Positions 9,146-20,382 are shown, numbered from the stretch's first letter. The stretch is DNA of 48,027 nt from Bacteroidales bacterium (GCA_016783905.1 JADHVQ010000007.1:1-48027); one strand, 5' to 3'. Numbers and translations: made by a program. Notes: generated by a model from the sequence alone, not told the origin.

Positions 9146-11137
9146 ATGTTGAAAAAATCACCTATTTGTCCACTTTTCCTGTATCTTTTTTTATGCAGTT
9201 TTCCCATCCTGGTTTTTGGCCAAAAAGGTCAGCCTGACAAAGAAATACCGAAAGATATTCTTAAATATGATACGATCTCCTTTCCTGCGGGTATCTATTT
9301 TATCAGTCCTACCGACTATTATTTCTTCCCGAAAGATACAACCATCGTGATTACCTCATTTCGAAAAATCCGTTCCGAAGAGGCCAATGAGTTGCGTTCG
9401 CAAACACTTTACGATACGATCTTCAGGAAATTTGCCAAAAGCAAGCTTTCCAAACTCCTGTACAACCTTGCTTTTGTATCGCCAAATGTCAGTTCATTAC
9501 CAGATACTATTCAGACCCAAAAAATAGAGGTCCCTTTTCTCCCTTACCAGGGTATGTATATTCGGGAAGTCCACATCAAATCCCTGGACCCATTCGGAGC
9601 TACCATTTTCGATACCACAGGTCAGGCACAAACCGTTTTGGGCAGGTTTGGCAATCAGTTCCACATCAACACGCACGTCAGGGTTATCCAAAACCAGTTA
9701 ATGTTCAGGAAAGGTCAGCGGTTAAATGCGGAAAAGATTGCCGATAACATGCGGTTACTCCAAGAGCTTCCCTACATTGACGATGCCCGGATTGTCGTTA
9801 CCGAGATTGCACCCGGAAGCGATACCGTCGATGTAACGGTGATCACCAAAGACAATTGGTCGATCGGGGCCACGGTCGCGATCGTCGAACTGACAAGTTA
9901 TCGCGGAAGTCTTTATGATGCCAACTTCCTGGGCAGTGGCGATCGTTTATCTGTATTCTGGTCGATGAACAATAGTAGGGCGCCATTTTTCCGCTTTGAC
10001 GGGTTGTCCTATAACTTCACCAATATCAGTGGTTCATTTATTGACGGAATCATCTCGCTAACCCAGGATGACGATGGGAATCAAACCCTCTATACCGGCC
10101 TTTCCAGACCGTTTTTTAGCTATTCAACCAGACTGGCAGGAGGATTAAATTTCACCCTTGCGAAAACAGTGGTACCGTTGAGCGATACCTTGACCCAGGT
10201 AGCCTCTTACCACCAGGAAGGAGCCTGGCTGGGAATTTCCTCTCCACTGAACAGCTCGACTCCTGCTACGCGATTTGTAGTGGCGCAAAGTGTGCAGGTT
10301 CGTCGTTACTTAAGTCGCCCTGAGGTGACAATTGATTCAAACATCGGATATTACAACTCGACAACCATCCTGACTGGTTTGCAGATTTCTAAAAACAAGT
10401 ATTACAATACTGATTACATTCTGCAATTTGGTAAAATGGAGTCTTTCCCGTATGGATTTCTGGGTCAACTTACTGCCGGGCCTTCAATAACAGATTTTTA
10501 TACCCGTTTTTACATGAATGCAGGAGCATCAGGAGGGAATTTTATTAACAAATTCGGATACCTTTATGGCAGCATCAACCTGGGTGGATACCTCAACCGT
10601 GATGCTTTTGAAGATGGTCTGCTTAAATGCGAAGCGCAATATATGAGTTACCTCTATCATTCCAGATCCAAGCGGTTTAAATTCAGGTCCTACGTTTCCT
10701 TCCAGTTTAACTGCCAGTTCAACGAACGGGAGAATAACCGGGATTTCTATGACCTGGCAGACGAAGCGAGGATCAGATCGGTAACAACCGACTCCCTGTT
10801 AACCGGGAACAAAGTTGCTTTTCTCTCATTCTCAACTGTAGCATATGCGCCGTGGTATTTCTATGGATTTCGTTTTGCCCTTCAAGGGACTGTATGGGGT
10901 GGATTGTCAGCTCCGAAAGAGAGGTCGCTGTTGGATTCACCCTTCATGACCGGAATTGGGGTTGGTCTGCTGTTTAAAAACGACAACCTGATTTTTCCCA
11001 CCATCATGATCTCTTGTTTTGTCTACCCCACTACTCCAGGCGTTCCGTTCATTCAGTTTGACATGTTCGAGACCAGCAGTTATGATTTCAGGGATTTCAG
11101 CCCTACGGCACCATACGTTCAAACAATGAGAAATTAA
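9146..11137 (+). CDS. outer-membrane beta-barrel protein with POTRA-like region (BamA-related, uncharacterised)
   Basis: Signal peptide; KGQRLNAEKIADNMRLLQELPYIDDARIVV POTRA-like segment; aromatic-rich barrel; starts directly after the upstream stop. Confidence 0.75.
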   Translation: MLKKSPICPLFLYLFLCSFPILVFGQKGQPDKEIPKDILKYDTISFPAGIYFISPTDYYFFPKDTTIVITSFRKIRSEEANELRSQTLYDTIFRKFAKSKLSKLLYNLAFVSPNVSSLPDTIQTQKIEVPFLPYQGMYIREVHIKSLDPFGATIFDTTGQAQTVLGRFGNQFHINTHVRVIQNQLMFRKGQRLNAEKIADNMRLLQELPYIDDARIVVTEIAPGSDTVDVTVITKDNWSIGATVAIVELTSYRGSLYDANFLGSGDRLSVFWSMNNSRAPFFRFDGLSYNFTNISGSFIDGIISLTQDDDGNQTLYTGLSRPFFSYSTRLAGGLNFTLAKTVVPLSDTLTQVASYHQEGAWLGISSPLNSSTPATRFVVAQSVQVRRYLSRPEVTIDSNIGYYNSTTILTGLQISKNKYYNTDYILQFGKMESFPYGFLGQLTAGPSITDFYTRFYMNAGASGGNFINKFGYLYGSINLGGYLNRDAFEDGLLKCEAQYMSYLYHSRSKRFKFRSYVSFQFNCQFNERENNRDFYDLADEARIRSVTTDSLLTGNKVAFLSFSTVAYAPWYFYGFRFALQGTVWGGLSAPKERSLLDSPFMTGIGVGLLFKNDNLIFPTIMISCFVYPTTPGVPFIQFDMFETSSYDFRDFSPTAPYVQTMRN

Positions 11138-11166
11138 AGCTCTATATTTGCTAAAACCTTTGGTTC

Positions 11167-11733
11167 ATGGAATTCGAGTCTGCTGGTAGAGAAGCCGTAA
11201 TACAATCCAGGCAGGTATTGGAGATGCTGACCGTTGCCAACGATTTCACCCTCTTTATCGAGAAAGCAGAAGAGTATACCCGCGAACAGACCCTGGTTTA
11301 CCTGCAGCGGGTGTTTCCCGTCATCTATCTCAAAGCCTCCCTGTTGCCGGAAATTAAGGTAACCGATGAAGATGCGATTGAACATTACGTGACAGAAGAG
11401 CAATGGGAAACGATATTTAATACCATCAGGCAGAAACTGGGCCAGGAGGATCTCTACTATTTCATAGATTTACACGAGAAAACGCAGCAAGACGCTATCC
11501 TGGCCAGCATCGCCGAGAACATCACTGACATCTACCAGGATCTGAAGGATTTTATGCTCCTCATTCAAAAACCCCAGCTCACCTTCCAGGAGAATGCCGT
11601 AAGAGAGTGTCGTCAATTATTTCAAACACATTTTGGTTACAAGCTTGCGAACTGCCATACCGCCATTCATTACCTGCTTTTCCAGGAAGGAAATTCCGGA
11701 GGAGTTGCATCTGATTATCTTGATATTCTTTGA
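11167..11733 (+). CDS. DUF5063-like hypothetical protein
   Basis: Open ORF with TAnnTTTG box 16 nt upstream; sequence resembles Bacteroidota DUF5063 proteins. Confidence 0.65.
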   Translation: MEFESAGREAVIQSRQVLEMLTVANDFTLFIEKAEEYTREQTLVYLQRVFPVIYLKASLLPEIKVTDEDAIEHYVTEEQWETIFNTIRQKLGQEDLYYFIDLHEKTQQDAILASIAENITDIYQDLKDFMLLIQKPQLTFQENAVRECRQLFQTHFGYKLANCHTAIHYLLFQEGNSGGVASDYLDIL

Positions 11734-11766
11734 AATGATTATATTTGTATCCTCAAAACCGAGAAA

Positions 11767-12108
11767 ATGATCGATCGCGAAAGATTCAGAGAGAACTTTA
11801 TTTACCTTGATAAAGAGGTTGTTATAGAAATCATCGATATATTTCTAAGCGAATACGTTGAGCGTCTCTCTGCCATTCAGAAAAACATAACTGAACAGGA
11901 TTTTACAAGATTAAAATTCAATGCGCATAGCCTGAAAGGAGTGATCGCTAATTTCATGGACCCGGTTTCTATCGAACTTTCCCGCAAGCTGGATGAGCAT
12001 GCCAAGAATGAAACCAGCAAAGGACTTCAGGAATTATATAATAATCTGAAACGGGAAACAGAGTCCCTTGCCAAGGAATTACAGGAAATAAAAGCAGATT
12101 TTACCTGA
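11767..12108 (+). CDS. Hpt (histidine phosphotransfer) domain protein
   Basis: Short helical protein with FNAHSLKGVIANF phospho-His motif. Confidence 0.88.
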   Translation: MIDRERFRENFIYLDKEVVIEIIDIFLSEYVERLSAIQKNITEQDFTRLKFNAHSLKGVIANFMDPVSIELSRKLDEHAKNETSKGLQELYNNLKRETESLAKELQEIKADFT

Positions 12109-13126
12109 CATAACCGGCTTGATCCAACCGGTTTAAACCCGCTATCGCACGTGGATTGTTTACATCCAGCTTCAAGGTAGTTTTATAGTCATCGTAAGCC
12201 AGATCAGGCTGCCCGTTCAATTCATATGCATAGCCTCTGTTGAAAAACGCATCAGCATAGCCTGAATCGATGCGGATTGCTTCCGTAAAAGCGTCTATCG
12301 CCATTGGAAAATCAGTCAGGTAAACCAGGTAAATGTACCCCTTATTATAAGGTGCATTGCGAAATCCTGGGGATGTGGTATACAGTCTTTGATAGGTTTG
12401 TAATGCATTTTCAAACTGCTCAGTATTCTGATAATACATGCCAAGCAGATACAGGGCTTCTTTGTTATCAGGCCGAACGCGGAGTGCATTGATAAAATAC
12501 CCTTCTGCCAGCGGATCGTTTCGGAGAGAAAATAGCCCTCCCAGCTGCATGTAGGCATCGTAGAATTGCTGATCCTGATCAACAGCTTTCATCAAGTCTC
12601 CGACAGCCCTTGCGGTGTCACCAGTCTCCAGGTTGGCAATCGCCCGTAGGAAGTAAGCCCGGGGATTGTAATCATCCCGGGCGATCAGTTCATTGATCAC
12701 CCGGAAGGTTTCGGTGTAGTTGTGCAAAATAATGTATAGTTTAGCCAGTTTTAGCCGGGCTTCCTGGCTATCTGGATCCAATGCAGAAGCCCGGTTCAGG
12801 GCTGTCAGACAATTTTCCGTATGTCCCATCAGCAACTGAATATCCGAAAGGGTAATGTAATAATCCGGATTTTTGTCATTTAGCGAGATCGCTTTATTGA
12901 TATCCTTCAGGGCCCTGTTAAACTCAAGTTCAAGTAAAAAAAGGTTCGCTCGCTCATTGTACAAATCAGGATTTCGGTCATCATCTGCAATGGCCTGGTT
13001 TAGCTCCTCCATGTAGAATCCTGTTGAATCAACCGATGAGACTTCTTCAGAAGCAGGTTGCACGGGGCCACATCCTGTGAAAAAGATGACCAGGAGCAGA
13101 AAAAAACCTGAACAGCTGCTTCTCAT
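12101..13126 (-). CDS. TPR-repeat lipoprotein
   Basis: Lipobox-like LLLVIFFTGCGPVQP; multiple TPR motifs. Confidence 0.88.
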   Translation of the reverse strand: MRSSCSGFFLLLVIFFTGCGPVQPASEEVSSVDSTGFYMEELNQAIADDDRNPDLYNERANLFLLELEFNRALKDINKAISLNDKNPDYYITLSDIQLLMGHTENCLTALNRASALDPDSQEARLKLAKLYIILHNYTETFRVINELIARDDYNPRAYFLRAIANLETGDTARAVGDLMKAVDQDQQFYDAYMQLGGLFSLRNDPLAEGYFINALRVRPDNKEALYLLGMYYQNTEQFENALQTYQRLYTTSPGFRNAPYNKGYIYLVYLTDFPMAIDAFTEAIRIDSGYADAFFNRGYAYELNGQPDLAYDDYKTTLKLDVNNPRAIAGLNRLDQAGYVR

Positions 13127-13127
13127 A

Positions 13128-14138
13128 TTACTTCGGTTCTTTCAGCGCATCCATGATCTTGTTCTCCAGTTCATCGGCAAGCTCGGGATTATCTGTCAGG
13201 ATCTTCTTAACGGCATCTCTCCCCTGCCCCAATTTGGTATCCCCGTAACTAAACCAGGAGCCGCTCTTTTTAATGATGTTTAAATCAGTTGCCAGATCGA
13301 GGATCTCAAAGGTACGCGAGATCCCTTCTCCGAACATAATGTCAAACTCAGCTTTCCGGAATGGAGGAGCAACTTTGTTTTTCACCACCTTGACCTTCAC
13401 CCGGTTACCTATTGCTTCTTCCCCCTCCTTGATCTGGGACAGTCGTCGGATATCCAGCCTGACCGAAGCATAGAACTTCAGGGCATTCCCCCCGGTAGTG
13501 GTTTCGGGATTACCAAATATAATGCCGATTTTCTCTCTGAGCTGGTTGATAAAAATACAGCATGTAGCGGTTTTGGAGATGGTGGAAGTCAGTTTTCGCA
13601 GAGCCTGAGACATCAACCTGGCCTGTAGTCCCATCTTGGAGTCGCCCATTTCACCTTCGATCTCGCTCTTTGGTGTAAGTGCTGCCACCGAGTCAATCAC
13701 CAGGATATCGATAGCCCCGGAGCGGATCAGATTTTCGGTAATCTCCAGGGCCTGCTCTCCGTTATCCGGTTGTGAGACCAGCAGGTTCTCCACATCCACA
13801 CCGAGCTTCTGGGCGTAAAACCGGTCAAATGCATGCTCAGCATCAATGAAAGCGGCAATACCGCCTGCTTTCTGGGCTTCAGCGATTGCATGAAGGGCCA
13901 GCGTGGTTTTGCCCGACGATTCAGGACCATAGATCTCGATCACCCTACCACGGGGAAGTCCACCTATTCCCAGGGCTGCATCCAGCCCAATAGAGCCTGT
14001 TTTGATCACCTCTACCTTTTCCACGGGTGAGTCCCCCAACTTCATGACCGTACCTCTGCCATAAGTCTTCTCCAGCTTATCCAACGTCAGTTGGAGCGCT
14101 TTCATCTTCTCTTTGTTTTCCTCAGGATCTTTTACCAT
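13128..14138 (-). CDS. recA: recombinase RecA
   Basis: [57 protein letters not shown]. Confidence 0.99.
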   Translation of the reverse strand: MVKDPEENKEKMKALQLTLDKLEKTYGRGTVMKLGDSPVEKVEVIKTGSIGLDAALGIGGLPRGRVIEIYGPESSGKTTLALHAIAEAQKAGGIAAFIDAEHAFDRFYAQKLGVDVENLLVSQPDNGEQALEITENLIRSGAIDILVIDSVAALTPKSEIEGEMGDSKMGLQARLMSQALRKLTSTISKTATCCIFINQLREKIGIIFGNPETTTGGNALKFYASVRLDIRRLSQIKEGEEAIGNRVKVKVVKNKVAPPFRKAEFDIMFGEGISRTFEILDLATDLNIIKKSGSWFSYGDTKLGQGRDAVKKILTDNPELADELENKIMDALKEPK

Positions 14139-14290
14139 TTTTTTCTCCTTTTTTGATTTTCTTCTCTTAATCCGGAATTAGGTCAAAAGGTAATACATAT
14201 TTTTCAATAAATTTTTGATGAGATGCTCGATTATCGAATTCAAAAATATAAAATTCTGCTGTGGGGCTAAGATTTTCAGGGAAGGAGTTA

Positions 14291-14941
14291 TCAACAACCT
14301 CCGGCATGCTCTCTTTGATAATAGCGGCAAAGCCCGGTGACTCCGCATTCGTTGCACTTTGGTTTCCTGGCATTGCATACATAGCGGCCATGAAGGATTA
14401 ACCCGTGGTGTGCGAGCGGGATCAACGCTTCCGGAATGTATTTGATGAGCTGCATCTCTGTCTGGAACGGATTTTTAGCCCCGGTGGTCAATCCGATTCG
14501 TGCTGACACCCGGTGAACATGCGTATCTACGGCCATTGCTGGTTTGTTGAATAACACAGCAGCGAGTACATTGGCTGTTTTCCGGCCTACACCCGGTAAC
14601 TTGAGCAACTCTGAAACCTCCGAAGGCATTATACCGTTGAATTCGGCCAGCAGGATTTTGGCCATGCCGATGAGGTTTTTGGTCTTATTGTTGGGATAGG
14701 AACAGCTTTTGATCCGTTCAAAGACCTCCTCCGGCTGCGCTTCAGCCAACGAGGCAACCGTTGGAAATTGTTGAAAAAATACCGGGGTAATCATGTTGAC
14801 CCGTTTATCGGTGCATTGAGCCGAAAGGATCACCGCTACAATCAACTGATAGGGATCGGTGTAGTGCAATTCCGTCTCCGCATCCGGATTGTGCTCCTGA
14901 AAATACCGGATGACCTCCTCAAACCGCTCCTTTTTCGTCAT
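14291..14941 (-). CDS. nth: endonuclease III
   Basis: LPGVGRKTANVLAAVLFNKPAMAVDTHVHRVSARIG; C-terminal 4Fe-4S cysteines. Confidence 0.97.
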   Translation of the reverse strand: MTKKERFEEVIRYFQEHNPDAETELHYTDPYQLIVAVILSAQCTDKRVNMITPVFFQQFPTVASLAEAQPEEVFERIKSCSYPNNKTKNLIGMAKILLAEFNGIMPSEVSELLKLPGVGRKTANVLAAVLFNKPAMAVDTHVHRVSARIGLTTGAKNPFQTEMQLIKYIPEALIPLAHHGLILHGRYVCNARKPKCNECGVTGLCRYYQREHAGGC

Positions 14942-15045
14942 CGTAAAATTTTCGTAAAATTAGAACATTTCACTTTGCCACGTCGCTCCGCTCCTCGCAA
15001 TGACATTTTTCTATTTCGCTACCTCTACCTCACCTCACTATTTAT

Positions 15046-15053
15046 TACTTTTG
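15046..15053 (+). promoter_or_regulatory. Bacteroidota -7 box TACTTTTG upstream of the reductase gene
   Basis: TAnnTTTG 6 nt before ATG 15060. Confidence 0.5.
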
Positions 15054-15059
15054 CCCCTG

Positions 15060-16289
15060 ATGCGCAGCCAGGAATTCGATATCGCCATCGTTGGAGCGGG
15101 ACCGGCCGGAACCACCCTGGCATTGAGTTTGGCCCCTACCGGAAAAAGTATCGTTGTAGTGGAGAAAGCACATTTTCCGCGTGAGGTTATCTGCGGGGAT
15201 GCATTAAGCGGTCAGGTCAACAACGTGCTCAAACGGATGCCTGACGGAATATACCAGGATTTTCTCCACACGGTCAAGAAGACCCCCTCCTGGGGGATCC
15301 GGTTTTTCTCTCCGGGACAAGATCCCCTCGATCTACCTTTTATCCTGACCCGCACCGAAGGCCAGGAGCCACCGGGGTATATCTGTCCGCGGGTAACATT
15401 CGATGATTTTCTTTTCCAGCGGTTGAAACGTTATTCCAATATTGTCATTCACGAAGGGGAAGCGGTTAAAACGCTGAATAGGTTCGAAGGCGGTATTGAA
15501 CTCTCGACAGATCATCGAACCATCCAGGCCAGGGTGATTGCCGGGGCCGACGGATTAAATTCGGTTGTTCGACAGACCTTCAGTGAACGACAGCTGGATA
15601 AATCCTATTTCTGCATGGCGACCCGGGCCTATTTTGAGGAAGTTACCGGATTCCATCCTGAAAACTTCATTGAACTTATCTTTCTCAAGGAACTGCTGCC
15701 CGGTTATTTCTGGATCTTTCCGGAAGTAAACGGAAGGGCCAACGTGGGTCTGGGCCTCCCCTTTAAAGATGTGATAGATAAACGGATCTGCCTCAAAGTG
15801 GTGATGGAGGAGATGATCCGGACTCATCCATTGATTGCCCCACGCTTCCGGAATGCTACCATGGTTACCAAACCCAAAGCCCGTGGACTGGCTCTCAGCC
15901 GCAACCTGAAAAACCTCTCAGGAGAGCGTTACCTCTTACTGGGAGATGCAGCCCTGCTGGTCGACCCTTTTACCGGTGAGGGAATTGGATTAGCCATGGC
16001 AAGCGCTGAGTCTGCTGCCGCGGTAATCAGAGAATCATTTGAATCCGGAGATTTTTCTGCTGCGACATTCAAGGCTTACGACAAGCGAATCGAACGGCGT
16101 ATGGGAATGGAACACTCCACCAGCGCTGCCATGCAGCGATTTGCCCGGTATCCCTGGTTGTTCGACAGGGTAGTCAGGAAAGCCAATAGAAACCAGGCCT
16201 TCAAAGAGCTCCTGGCCTCCACTTTCAACAATGACAATGTCCGTAAAAAGCTGGTAAATCCGCTGTTCTATGCGAGATTGCTGATATAA
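15060..16289 (+). CDS. geranylgeranyl reductase family FAD-dependent oxidoreductase
   Basis: FDIAIVGAGPAGTTLALSLA; VIAGADGLNSVVRQ; YLLLGDAALLVDPFTGEGIGLAMASAE. Start placed at 15060; the ORF extension from 15000 is repeat-derived. Confidence 0.92.
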   Translation: MRSQEFDIAIVGAGPAGTTLALSLAPTGKSIVVVEKAHFPREVICGDALSGQVNNVLKRMPDGIYQDFLHTVKKTPSWGIRFFSPGQDPLDLPFILTRTEGQEPPGYICPRVTFDDFLFQRLKRYSNIVIHEGEAVKTLNRFEGGIELSTDHRTIQARVIAGADGLNSVVRQTFSERQLDKSYFCMATRAYFEEVTGFHPENFIELIFLKELLPGYFWIFPEVNGRANVGLGLPFKDVIDKRICLKVVMEEMIRTHPLIAPRFRNATMVTKPKARGLALSRNLKNLSGERYLLLGDAALLVDPFTGEGIGLAMASAESAAAVIRESFESGDFSAATFKAYDKRIERRMGMEHSTSAAMQRFARYPWLFDRVVRKANRNQAFKELLASTFNNDNVRKKLVNPLFYARLLI

Positions 16290-16365
16290 GATGTAGGATA
16301 TAAGATGCCGCTGCCACGCTTCGCTCGCAGTGACGAGGATGCCAAATGCCCGATGGTGGAATTGA

Positions 16366-16421
16366 ATTTTGGATTTTAGATATTATTTGAGATTTGGAAT
16401 TTGGGCCTTGGAATTTCCTGC
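16366..16421. repeat. degenerate period-7 tract (ATTTTGG, ATTTTAG, TTGGAAT, TTGGGCC, TTGGAAT...)
   Basis: Seven to eight units on 7-nt spacing, intergenic. Confidence 0.7.
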
Positions 16422-17593
16422 TAGAATCCTCTCCCCAGGATATGGATCGCCCCGCGATAGACCTCATCCGCATACTGTCCCTGGCATTTCAGGATGTAAA
16501 AATAGACCCCGTCGGGAAGGTTCCTGCCATCCCAGTCACCACTTTTGTAGTTGACAGCATCGTAAACCTTCTTCCCCCACCGGTCAAATACCAGAAATTC
16601 GTTTCCCAGGTAAGCATCCTGAAACTCCAGGTTATCATAATTGGTGCTGGCCGGGTCGCTTTCCCTTAATATCTTGATCTCGAATTTGTCGTTCTTCCCA
16701 TCTCCGTTTGGTGTAAAGGCATAAGGGATCTTCAGCAAAGCGGTACGGATGATGACAGAGTCCTGAATGGTGGTGTCACAATCGTTCAGATCTGTCACTT
16801 TAAGGGTGATCAGGAACTCTCCGTTCTTATCATAGGCATGAGTTGCCGGGTTAAGATTGGGTATGGTATCCCCATCACCAAAGCGCCATACCCAACTCAC
16901 CAGGGAGTCGAGGTATTCTTCCGGGAACTTCACCGTTACATTCGGATTGGTCAGATAAAAGGTGTCGCGGGGCAAGTTGTAATCACGAAGGTATTTTATA
17001 AAGGGAACATCCGGGGTTTTGAGGTAATCCACAAAAAAGGTAGAGTCCACCATACAACCATGAACATCGGTAATTTCAACGGTGTAATCCCGGTCAGGGC
17101 ATAACCCCAGCACGAGTGAATCCTGCATATATCCTCCACCCCAAACATAGGACAAGGGCCGGTCGCCACCGGCAACACCCACAACAAACTGCGCTTTGCA
17201 GTTGGGTGAATAGGAACCGTCATCGTTCCGGGTTAGCCTGCATCCGATCTCATTGATCCGCGATAACTCAGAAATGGTCATGGCCGGATGCATTCTCAGG
17301 AAAGCCGGGTTGCTGGTGTCGCTTGCAGTACCGAGGGTAGCGATACAATAATATGCCCCCGTATCGACCTCCATCACTCTGGGGAAGTCCAGCGTATCGT
17401 TGGTAGCATCAGGAATGGCAACTCCGTCCTTCAGCCATTGAAATGTAGTGGGACCAATACTATCCACCTGTGCCACAAAGGCCATGCTGTCACGGGCACA
17501 TATCAGAGTATCAAAAGGGGTTACCACGCAGGTGATCTGACTGACTGCAAACAAAGGAATTAGAAGAGAATATAGGAGAAAGAGTCGCTTCAT
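16421..17593 (-). CDS. PKD/Ig-like protein with gliding-motility C-terminal domain (T9SS type B sorting, CHU_C)
   Basis: PKD-like WVWRFGDGDTIPNLNPATHAYDKNGEFLITLKV; IPYAFTPNGDGKNDKFEI...FLVFDRWGKKVYDAVNYKSGDWDGRNLPDGVYFYIL. Confidence 0.92.
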   Translation of the reverse strand: MKRLFLLYSLLIPLFAVSQITCVVTPFDTLICARDSMAFVAQVDSIGPTTFQWLKDGVAIPDATNDTLDFPRVMEVDTGAYYCIATLGTASDTSNPAFLRMHPAMTISELSRINEIGCRLTRNDDGSYSPNCKAQFVVGVAGGDRPLSYVWGGGYMQDSLVLGLCPDRDYTVEITDVHGCMVDSTFFVDYLKTPDVPFIKYLRDYNLPRDTFYLTNPNVTVKFPEEYLDSLVSWVWRFGDGDTIPNLNPATHAYDKNGEFLITLKVTDLNDCDTTIQDSVIIRTALLKIPYAFTPNGDGKNDKFEIKILRESDPASTNYDNLEFQDAYLGNEFLVFDRWGKKVYDAVNYKSGDWDGRNLPDGVYFYILKCQGQYADEVYRGAIHILGRGF

Positions 17594-17745
17594 GCGGTAT
17601 GATTCGAATTGGAGTGTAAAAGTACGAATAAAAACTGGACAAAAAGACTTATTTTTAGCACGCTGATTGTCAAATGGTCTTACAAACTTCAGGAAGATTC
17701 CACCGGCAGGATCTTTGTCAGAGCTGGATTTTTAATTATGACAAT

Positions 17746-19657
17746 ATGAACTTCAATAATTTCACAATTAAATCACAGGAGGCGGTTCATAAAGCAGGGG
17801 AGATTACCCAGGGCTTACCAGAACCAGGCTATTGAGACTTCTCATCTGCTCAAGGGGATGCTTACTGTGGATGAGAACTTCATCCCCTACCTGTTAAAGA
17901 AACTGAATGTTAACGTACCGGTCTTTTCCAAAGCACTGGACAAGATCATTGAATCCTATCCCAAAGTCTCCGGAGGAGAGCCCTACCTGAACCGGGAAGC
18001 GAATCAATCCCTGCAGAAAGCAGTGGCACTGAGCCAGGAGATGAAAGATGACTTTGTCTCGATTGAGCACATGCTACTTGGGATCCTCTCTGTCAGCGAT
18101 GCCACATCGCGGTTGATGAAAGACAATGGCATCACCGAAAAAGACCTGCTTGCCGCGATCAAACAACTTCGTCAGGGAAGCAATGTCAAGAGCCAATCGG
18201 CCGAAGAGAATTACAACGCCCTGAACAGGTATGCCCGGAATCTCAATGAGATGGCAAGGGAAGGGAAACTGGATCCCGTAATCGGACGGGATGAAGAGAT
18301 CCGCCGGGTACTGCAGATATTGAGCCGCAGGACGAAAAACAACCCGATCCTCATCGGAGAACCCGGGGTGGGCAAGACTGCCATTGCTGAAGGACTGGCT
18401 CACCGGATCATAGACGGCGATGTTCCCGAAAACCTGAAGAGCAAGCAGATTTATTCCCTCGACATGGGCGCACTCATGGCCGGGGCCAAATACCGGGGTG
18501 AACTGGAGCGACGCTTCCAGCCTGTGAAGGTCAATGAACCTGACACACTGGATGCCATCAGCATCCTCAGAGGACTGAAAGAACGGTATGAAACCCACCA
18601 CCATGTGCGCATCAAAGACGATGCAATCATTGCTGCCGTTGAACTTTCGCAACGCTATATTTCCGATCGTTTTTTGCCGGATAAGGCGATCGACCTGATC
18701 GACGAGGCGGCATCCAAGCTTCGCCTTGAGATCAACTCCCTTCCGGAGGAGCTGGAGAAGATCGAACGGAAGATCCGTCAGCTGGAGATCGAACGGGAAG
18801 CGATCAAACGGGAAAACGACAAGGAAAAGCTCAAGGAGCTGAATGAGGAGATCGCTAACCTCAGTGATGAACGCAATGAGATGAAAGCAAAGTGGCAGGC
18901 CGAAAAAGAGCTGGCAGAGCAGATCCAGAACCAGAAAAAAAAGATCGAGCAGATGAAGCTGGAAGCTGAACAGGCTGACCGGAGCGGCGATCTTGGACTC
19001 GTGGCAGAGATCCGTTATGGTAAAATCCCGGAAGCCGAGAAGTCTATTGAATCATACAAAGAGAAGCTTTCCGAGATCCAGAAGGACTCACCAATGGTGA
19101 ACGAAGAGGTGGGTGCCGAAGAGATTGCCGACGTGGTCTCCCGGTGGACAGGCATCCCTGTTGCCCGTCGCCCCATCGGCTCATTCATCTTCCTGGGGAC
19201 AACCGGAGTTGGTAAGACCGAGTTGGCCAAAGCCCTGGCCGAGTTCCTGTTCAACAACGAAAACAGCATGGTACGGATCGATATGTCGGAATATCAGGAA
19301 CGCCATACGGTAAGCCGGCTGATTGGCGCACCTCCGGGATATGTGGGATATGATGAGAGCGGACAATTGACCGAAGCGGTAAGAAGGAAGCCTTATTCGG
19401 TGGTTCTTCTGGATGAGATCGAAAAAGCCCATTCCGATGTATTCAATATCCTGCTTCAGGTGCTCGATGATGGACGGCTTACCGACAACAAAGGGAGAAC
19501 AGTGGATTTCAAGAACACCATCATCATCATGACCTCCAACATCGGCTCCCATATCATCCAGGAGAACCTGGAAAAGGTAAATAAAAACAACCGGGAGGAG
19601 ATCAAAGATGTGGTGAAGCTGCAGCTGGGTATTGTAGAGAAGATGCTGGATAACTGC
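17746..19657 (+). pseudogene. clpB: decayed ATP-dependent chaperone ClpB: +1 frameshift near 17815, three in-frame internal losses, missing C-terminus
   Basis: [23 protein letters not shown] then an extra T moves [22 protein letters not shown]... into another frame. Junctions [26 protein letters not shown] and [13 protein letters not shown] skip conserved ClpB segments; ORF leaves homology at MLDN next to the convergent gene. Confidence 0.88.
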
Positions 19658-20362
19658 CTACTTCTCCCCAAACTCCTCCGACTTCAACAATATCCCATCA
19701 TCGTAATACTCCTTCAGGGTTACCTTTCCCTTATCGTCGTAATAGGTCCATGTGCTATCCTGGTGGCCGTTGGTATAGAAACCTGAAACCAGCAGTTTTC
19801 CTGTTACAAAGAAGGTCCGGAGGGGGCCATCTTTTTCGTTGTTTTTATAAGCGCCTGTTAGTTTCGGAGCTCCGTCATCGTAAAATTGTTCCCATTTACC
19901 TTCTCTTACTCCTGTAATCCAGGGAATAATCTCCGCGACTCCTTTCCCCGGATAAAAGATCTTTTCAACCCCATGCTTCTTGCCATCTACATAAAACTCC
20001 TCGGAAACAAGAGCCCCGTCATATTCGCTGAAGAACTGCCATAGTGAATCGCGTTGCTGATTGAGATACTTCCCTTTTGCCATCAGTTTACCATTGGGAA
20101 ACCATGAGGAGGTATGAGCCACACCTCCATTCTCCGAGATCATAGAAATGGTTCTGATTTTGCCATTCCGGTAGTAATAGGTAAATTTTCTAAAGGGGAT
20201 ATCATCCCGGAACTGGCCTTCGTAAATCCGGAAACCCTCTTTGTCGTATTTACACCAGGATCCCTGTTTCCTGCCTTGCTCATCTACCTGGTTGATCGTA
20301 TCCTGAGAAAATGATCCTGCACTTATAATGAAATAGCCGATTACCAAAAAGGAACGCACCAT
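19658..20362 (-). CDS. MORN-repeat / YwqK-like secreted protein
   Basis: Signal peptide; repeated [16 protein letters not shown] and [24 protein letters not shown] motifs. Confidence 0.85.
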   Translation of the reverse strand: MVRSFLVIGYFIISAGSFSQDTINQVDEQGRKQGSWCKYDKEGFRIYEGQFRDDIPFRKFTYYYRNGKIRTISMISENGGVAHTSSWFPNGKLMAKGKYLNQQRDSLWQFFSEYDGALVSEEFYVDGKKHGVEKIFYPGKGVAEIIPWITGVREGKWEQFYDDGAPKLTGAYKNNEKDGPLRTFFVTGKLLVSGFYTNGHQDSTWTYYDDKGKVTLKEYYDDGILLKSEEFGEK

Positions 20363-20382
20363 GTTTGGCGAATCTTTATCTT

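Noticed and set aside
14167-14391. Small minus-strand ORFs between nth and recA
   Set aside because: Overlap the 3' end of nth in another frame; no recognisable family or initiation signal.
16225-16473. 82-aa minus-strand ORF (…NSKSQIISKIQNS…HCERSVAAAS…)
   Set aside because: Composed of translated dispersed repeats and neighbouring gene ends; not a plausible gene.
17858-19786. Treating the 642-aa ORF as an intact novel AAA+ chaperone
   Set aside because: Start lies inside ClpB homology, essential motifs are skipped at sharp junctions, and the last ~44 residues are antisense to the MORN gene.
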